DNA of 64,000 nt from Ilex aquifolium (lineage: Eukaryota; Streptophyta; Magnoliopsida; Aquifoliales; Aquifoliaceae), in the NCBI GenBank assembly GCA_951799425.1, contig OX637395.1:42709173-42773172 (forward strand). The letters are read 5' to 3'. Shown here piece by piece: positions 59,299 through 64,000 of the stretch (positions are counted from its first letter, which is position 1; the number at the start of each line of letters is the position of its first letter). The position numbers and the translations under genes were made by a program. The notes under the pieces were generated by a model, which saw only the letters and a program-made list of their open reading frames with translations, was not told the origin of the DNA and did not search any database.

Positions 59299-62200
59299 AT
59301 GAACCTCGTGCAAAACCTCATGGAGAGGCTAAGATCCATTGTAGGTATGAAAAGCTGGGACTACTGTGTTTTCTGGGGATTGAATGAAGAGCAAAGGTTG
59401 GTTAAGAGAAAAATATGTTTATCTGTCTTCCTTTTTTTGGTTCTCTGTCTGTAGTGTCTCATACTTGTTTGGGATGTGTTTTAGGTTTTTTGAGTGGATG
59501 GGCTGTTGTTGTGCTGGAACTGAGAACTTTCAGAATGGTGGAGAAGAGATTCTTTTTCCTGTTTCTTCTGTTCTTCCTTGCAGAGATTTCATGTTCATGC
59601 ACCCAAGGACCATATCTTGTGATCTACTAGTGCAGTTACCTTCTTCTATGCCTCTGGATTCCGGGTACACGTCCTCTCTCTCTCTCTCTCTCTCTCCCTG
59701 CACATTCCCAAAGTATAAATATTTCTATGGGATCAAAGAATGTAACTGACAATAACACTACAATTTACAAACCACAGATTTCATGCACAGACCTATATGT
59801 CTGACCAACCCAAATGGTTCAACGTCTCTATGAACTCAGATTCAAATGTTTCCGAAGTAAGTTTCCAGTACCGTAGAAGTTTAGAACCATTGTGAATATA
59901 CGATACTCTAAGCTCCCACTACTACTCTAGCTAGTACACTCCTTGCATTAACTAATTACTTTTGCAGGAAACAGTTGGGACTAAGGTTTTGATTCCGGTG
60001 CCTTTTGGACTGATTGAGCTATTCGTTGCTAGACAGGTAAACTGTTTCTCGTTAGTTATTCCCTTTCCTCATTCGGAATTATTTTTTTTAAAGGTAACTA
60101 CAAAATAAGAGTAAGACTACGACTTGACATGGTGAGGTTATGCCAAAACTAGATTGTTTATGATCGATCCCAACATTTCAAATCGATCCCAAACTTTTGT
60201 GCCGTAACTTGATCACTTGGACTCGTAATTCATAACTTCAGTGGTAATTAATTTCAAATGCGTTATAACTCGTCTTTAATCAGTGCAATACCAAAGTAGG
60301 GACCATAGTGTACCCTTCAGTAATACAGACTAACAGACCGTAAAGAAATCATTTTCCTTTTATATATGCTGATGGTACTTCTGGTTGTTTTCTTTAACAG
60401 ATATCTGAAGATCAAAATGTCATAGACTATATCAAAGCCCAGTGCAGCACCTTCTTGGATCAGCAAACTATAATCAATTCAAGCAATGTGGATTCAAACT
60501 TCTCAGTGAACGTAAATACAATCAGTGAAGTCCAATCAAAGCCGCCCTTGTTATCTAGCGGAAATGATCAGAAGGATCACAACAGTTTTCATCAGCCACC
60601 AGTTTCTCCAGCAACTGCAATGGAGAATAGTTTGAATCTGCCATATGACATCTCTATTGACAGAATCCATTTGTGTACTTCTCCAATGAACTATTTGCAC
60701 CAATATAATTTCACAGAAAATCGATCCAAGACCGATATGTTCATGGAAGGGACAAATGAATCGTTTCCTTCTGACAAGCCATTGAACCCTTTTCAGTCTT
60801 CTCCAGAGAATGAATACCAAGAGATGGATTCATTTCAAAAGTCTCTGATGAGCAATATGGGAAACGTTCATGGTGTAGAGAGCTTAGGTAACATGGAGCA
60901 GCAAGGAAATGACAAGGATTCAATGAAAAACGAGACAGGTCGATCAGATTCAGTCTCTGATTGCAGTGATCCAAATGATGATGAAGAAGACACCAAGTAT
61001 CGACGGAGGACAGGAAAGGGTCCTCAATCCAAAAACCTTGTTGCTGAGAGGAAGAGAAGGAAGAAGCTTAATGATAGGCTCTATGCTCTTCGAGCTTTGG
61101 TACCCAATATTTCTAAGGTAATTAACCATTCTGTTCAAAACAATTTCAAATTCAACACACAGTTCACAGTGTCATTATTGATGCACAAACAAATGCAGAT
61201 TAGTCAAAAATATATATATTATTGAGCACAATAAAAAAAAACAGGATTTCTGTAACTATAATTCGCTAAATATCTATATTCCTTGAAATCCTTTTTGGTG
61301 AAGGACTAAGGATATAAATGTTCTTTGTTGACACCGGTGTCATACTCATGATTAATGAAAAACCGACCATTGCTTAAGAGAAGATTCCACCCACTTTTAA
61401 TTATATCAACAGGGGATCCCCTTAGTCGCAGTTGGACACTTTAGTATTGGGCACAACCAAACTCAGGCCATTATTCTATGGATTGCGCTCCTGGGTTAAT
61501 AAACCTCCTATGTCTGACTCAATTGCCATATAACAGACTCATGAGATTCCGCTAGTGGATCCCTTTAGTAATTCCTCAAATCAATTCTTAGTAGTCAATG
61601 CATCTTTGCCACTAACCCCGGAGCGCTACGGAGGCATGTTACCACCCTTGGGAACCCTACGAGGAGCACCAGAGCCACAATGAGTAACCACACGACCAGC
61701 GGGAAATGCTATTTGAACTTAATTTGGGGACTTTATTTAGAGACCTAATGATGTACAATCATTGGATTGGTTGTGGGCTCCATCTAACATTGGAACTCAC
61801 AACTAATCCAATGGTTGCATTGAAGTCACATCATTAGGTCCCCAAATAAGGTTCCTGTAGCATTGCTCCCAGACCAGCTTGGTGCCCTTTTTGCTGATGG
61901 CCCCAATTCTTCTTGCAGTTGGATAGAGCTTCTATACTTGGAGATGCCATTGAATTTGTGAAGGAATTGCAGAAGCAAGCCGAAGATCTCCAAAATGAGC
62001 TAGAAGAACATTCAGACGACGAGGGTGCCAACAATAACCACAGCAATCTGACCAATGTCCAGCCGGATATTCTACTCCGAAATGGTACCAATCTTGGGCC
62101 AAGACCTGAACATGAAAAACTTGGCAATGGATTTCATATGGGAGTATCCGGCAATGGCGGCACTGAGCTCTTGAAACAAAATCAGGACTCAGAAAATACT

Positions 62201-63352
62201 GGTGACAAGGTGCAGCAAATGGAGGTATAACAACATATATCTATCTATTTTCTTTTTTCGGTCTTGACGCAATGGTAAGGTTGTTCATTGTGATCTGGAA
62301 GTCACGGATTCAAGTCGCGAAAAAAGCCTCTCTATTTGAGGGATAAGGTTGCGTACATCTCACCCTCTCCAGACCTTGCAATGGCAAAAGTCTGATGCCT
62401 GGGTACACTTTTATTTTTTCTTTTTCCCTTTCAATCTCGATTTATCGGAATATTAACACCATTGCAGCCGCAAGTGGAAGTGGCTCAACTGGATGGAAAT
62501 GAGTTCTTTGTGAAGGTATTCTGTGAACACAAGGCTGGTGGATTTGTGAGGCTGATGGAGGCTTTGAATTCTCTAGGCTTGGAAGTAACAAACGTGAATG
62601 TAACTAGCTTCAGAAAACTGGATTCCAATGTTTTCAAAGTAGAGGTAATATCGATACTCGAAGAAAAAAAAAAGGGTGAAATACATTTTTTTATCTCCAA
62701 AGTACGTATTTAGTGTTTATTTGGTCTATAATCTTTCAATTGTGTCTATTTGGTCCCTAAGGTTCTTAATTTGTATCTACGTAATCCAATCCCAAACGTT
62801 CGTAAAAAAATCGTGATGTTTCTTATCACGCGTCAACCGCGTGGTTACTAATTTTATATCTATTTGGTTTCTAAAATTTCTAATTTGTGTTTATTTGATT
62901 CCATGTGATTGACTCTGACTAAAGTCGTTAACGATTTTCTGACGAACGTTTGAAATTGGACTGCATAGATACAAATTACAAACCTGAGAGACCAAATAAA
63001 CAAAATTAAAATATTGGGAACCAAATAGATATTACATGCATACTTTGTGAGACTAAAAGTGTATTTTACTCAAAAAAAAAAAATTTAAATTTTTCCAAGT
63101 TTTCCATCATAAATTTATGTTTTGTTTCATTTTGGTGATATACAGAAAAGAGATAGTGAACTGGTTCAAGCTGATCATGTAAGGGACTCCTTGCTCGAGC
63201 TAACACGTAACCCAAGCAGAGGCAGGTCTGAGATGGCTACAACGTCCGAAAATGGCAATGGCATGGATCATCACCACCACCACCATCACCACCTCCATAG
63301 CCGCCAAATCAATTCTCACCACCACAACCACCACTTTCATACCAACACATGA
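59299..63352 (+). CDS. AMS: bHLH transcription factor ABORTED MICROSPORES (AMS) orthologue
   Basis: Eight exons with GT-AG borders and matching phase: 59299-59396, 59485-59664, 59778-59856, 59968-60036, 60401-61117, 61919-62224, 62468-62644, 63146-63352. They encode 610 residues (Arabidopsis AMS is near 570). The N-terminal bHLH-MYC_N region begins [16 protein letters not shown] and includes [36 protein letters not shown] and [20 protein letters not shown]. The bHLH lies at about 350-405 ([20 protein letters not shown], then [18 protein letters not shown]) and keeps the Glu and Arg that contact an E-box. An ACT-like domain (about 484-560) follows, then a His-rich tail with eight consecutive His (584-591). 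AMS is a nuclear master regulator of tapetum and pollen-wall genes. Confidence 0.95.
61701..61870. mobile_element. Mutator-like MITE, related copy in AMS intron 5
   Basis: The ends are GGGAAATGCTATTTG and, read inward from the right, GGAGCAATGCTACAGG. They enclose inverted arms (GGACCTAATGATG against CATCATTAGGTCC-type, AATCATTGGATTGGTTGTG against its complement). GACCAGC borders both sides (61694-61700 and 61872-61878), the remains of a target duplication. The GAGCAATGCTA terminus is that of the 4,389 and 23,447 elements. Confidence 0.75.
62262..62415 (+). mobile_element. Au-like SINE, copy 3, in AMS intron 6
   Basis: It has A-box region GACGCAATGGTAAGGTTG, B-box region AGTCACGGATTCAAGTC, AAGGTTGCGTACATCTCACC, CTCTCCAGACCTTGCAATGG, and a tail GATGCCTGGGTACAC before a T-run. 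It is in the same orientation as AMS and wholly inside the intron. Confidence 0.8.
62674..63071. mobile_element. Foldback MITE, copy 2, in AMS intron 7
   Basis: Inverted ends GGGTGAAATACATTTTTTTA (left) and GAGTAAAATACACTTTTAGT (right, read inward) enclose arms that repeat the theme TTTATTTGGTC/GACCAAATAAA. It is flanked on each side by an A-run of about 10, consistent with insertion into poly(A). Nearly 400 of the intron's 501 bp are this element. Confidence 0.65.
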
Positions 63353-64000
63353 CTGCTCGGAATTGCAGATGATTATTGTTCTTTTCAACTTCTCTTCTTT
63401 TTCGTTTTTCAAAAAACTATAATGAATTTAGCTACATAGACATGATCTACAGTAAGATGAATCTGCTTGGGTTTTATATTACTGTTTTATCAGTTATAAA
63501 TTAGTATTTTTCATGTTTGTTTACAAATGTTAAGGGTGGTCAGAAGATGTTAGCGGTTAGCTAATGATCACCGTCCCTATTGTTGAACCTTAATATCACG
63601 GGTTGAAAAAAAATTGTGCAATGTATGACCAAAATGAGAGTGAAACAAAGACCAACTCTAAAACAAAGGTCATATGCTTCAGTGCTAATATAGACCAAAT
63701 TTCCATTTTTCCATGTTTTATTTTCGAATTAGTATGATATTTAAGAAGAATGTAGGCATGAGCCAGGGATATACATTTGGGTTGGGTTGGGTTGGATGAA
63801 TACAAGATTAGATTAGATTTGACTTCTATTACTTGAGTTTTATAAGGGTAAAAATATATTTTTATCACAATTATTAACGTTGATGATTTTAATACCCATT
63901 AAGATCTTGACTTTATTTGTCAAAATGTCTTGTGTTATTTAACTTATGGGTAATATTATTTGGACCTAAAATCCGACTTAATTAGAGATGGCCTGTGTGA
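63353..64000. other. AMS 3' UTR and distal flank
   Basis: AT-rich. The 3' UTR probably ends near 63,530. No further gene begins before the window ends. Confidence 0.45.

Noticed and set aside
1..64000. CRISPR arrays, bacterial operons, phage or viral genes
   Set aside because: None seen. Direct repeats are microsatellites or transposon-related, and all supported genes are spliced plant genes.

Overview
This is a nuclear chromosomal segment of a flowering plant, most likely a eudicot. The evidence is AT-rich intergenic DNA full of short repeats, spliced genes with GT-AG introns, and plant-only gene families. The genes were assembled by joining open frames at splice sites and checking phase. 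Eight complete protein genes and one peptidase fragment can be supported. In order they are: a heavy-metal isoprenylated protein (HIPP25-like, minus, 606-3167); a BOI-type RING ubiquitin ligase (plus, 13487-14454); a plastid NicO-type nickel/cobalt transporter homologue (minus, 18111-22112); SKP1 (plus, 26406-27956); a membrane acyltransferase related to animal HGSNAT (plus, 30518-38387, 13 exons); a PIP2 aquaporin (plus, 45528-46655); splicing factor SYF2 (minus, 50254-53097); a fragment of an M28 metallopeptidase (minus, 54979-55248); and the tapetum bHLH regulator AMS (plus, 59299-63352).

The genes do not form a functional pathway; they are housekeeping and developmental neighbours. Their order is informative, though. 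As I recall the Arabidopsis map, HIPP25, a RING/SBP gene, a nickel-transport gene and PIP2;7 lie together near At4g35060-At4g35100. A second nickel-transport gene, PIP2;8, SYF2 and AMS lie together near At2g16800-At2g16910. This window appears to hold the union of these two Arabidopsis blocks on one chromosome.

The space between genes and in introns is mostly small non-autonomous mobile DNA. There are three Au-like tRNA-derived SINEs and about seven copies of a second, poly(A)-tailed SINE-like family. There is a Mutator-like MITE family (two copies with 9-bp target duplications and one related copy in an AMS intron) and a 512-bp Tourist-type MITE with a TTA duplication. There is also a 0.94-kb near-perfect inverted repeat, Helitron-like repeats, foldback MITEs, a possible organelle-derived insert and many microsatellites. 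I saw no intact transposase or reverse transcriptase frame, no rRNA or functional tRNA gene, and no CRISPR array.

I found no convincing wholly new biological system. The points most worth checking are the collinearity, an exon-plus-intron tandem duplication inside the SKP1 intron, the long hairpin, and the repeat-bounded block carrying the peptidase fragment.
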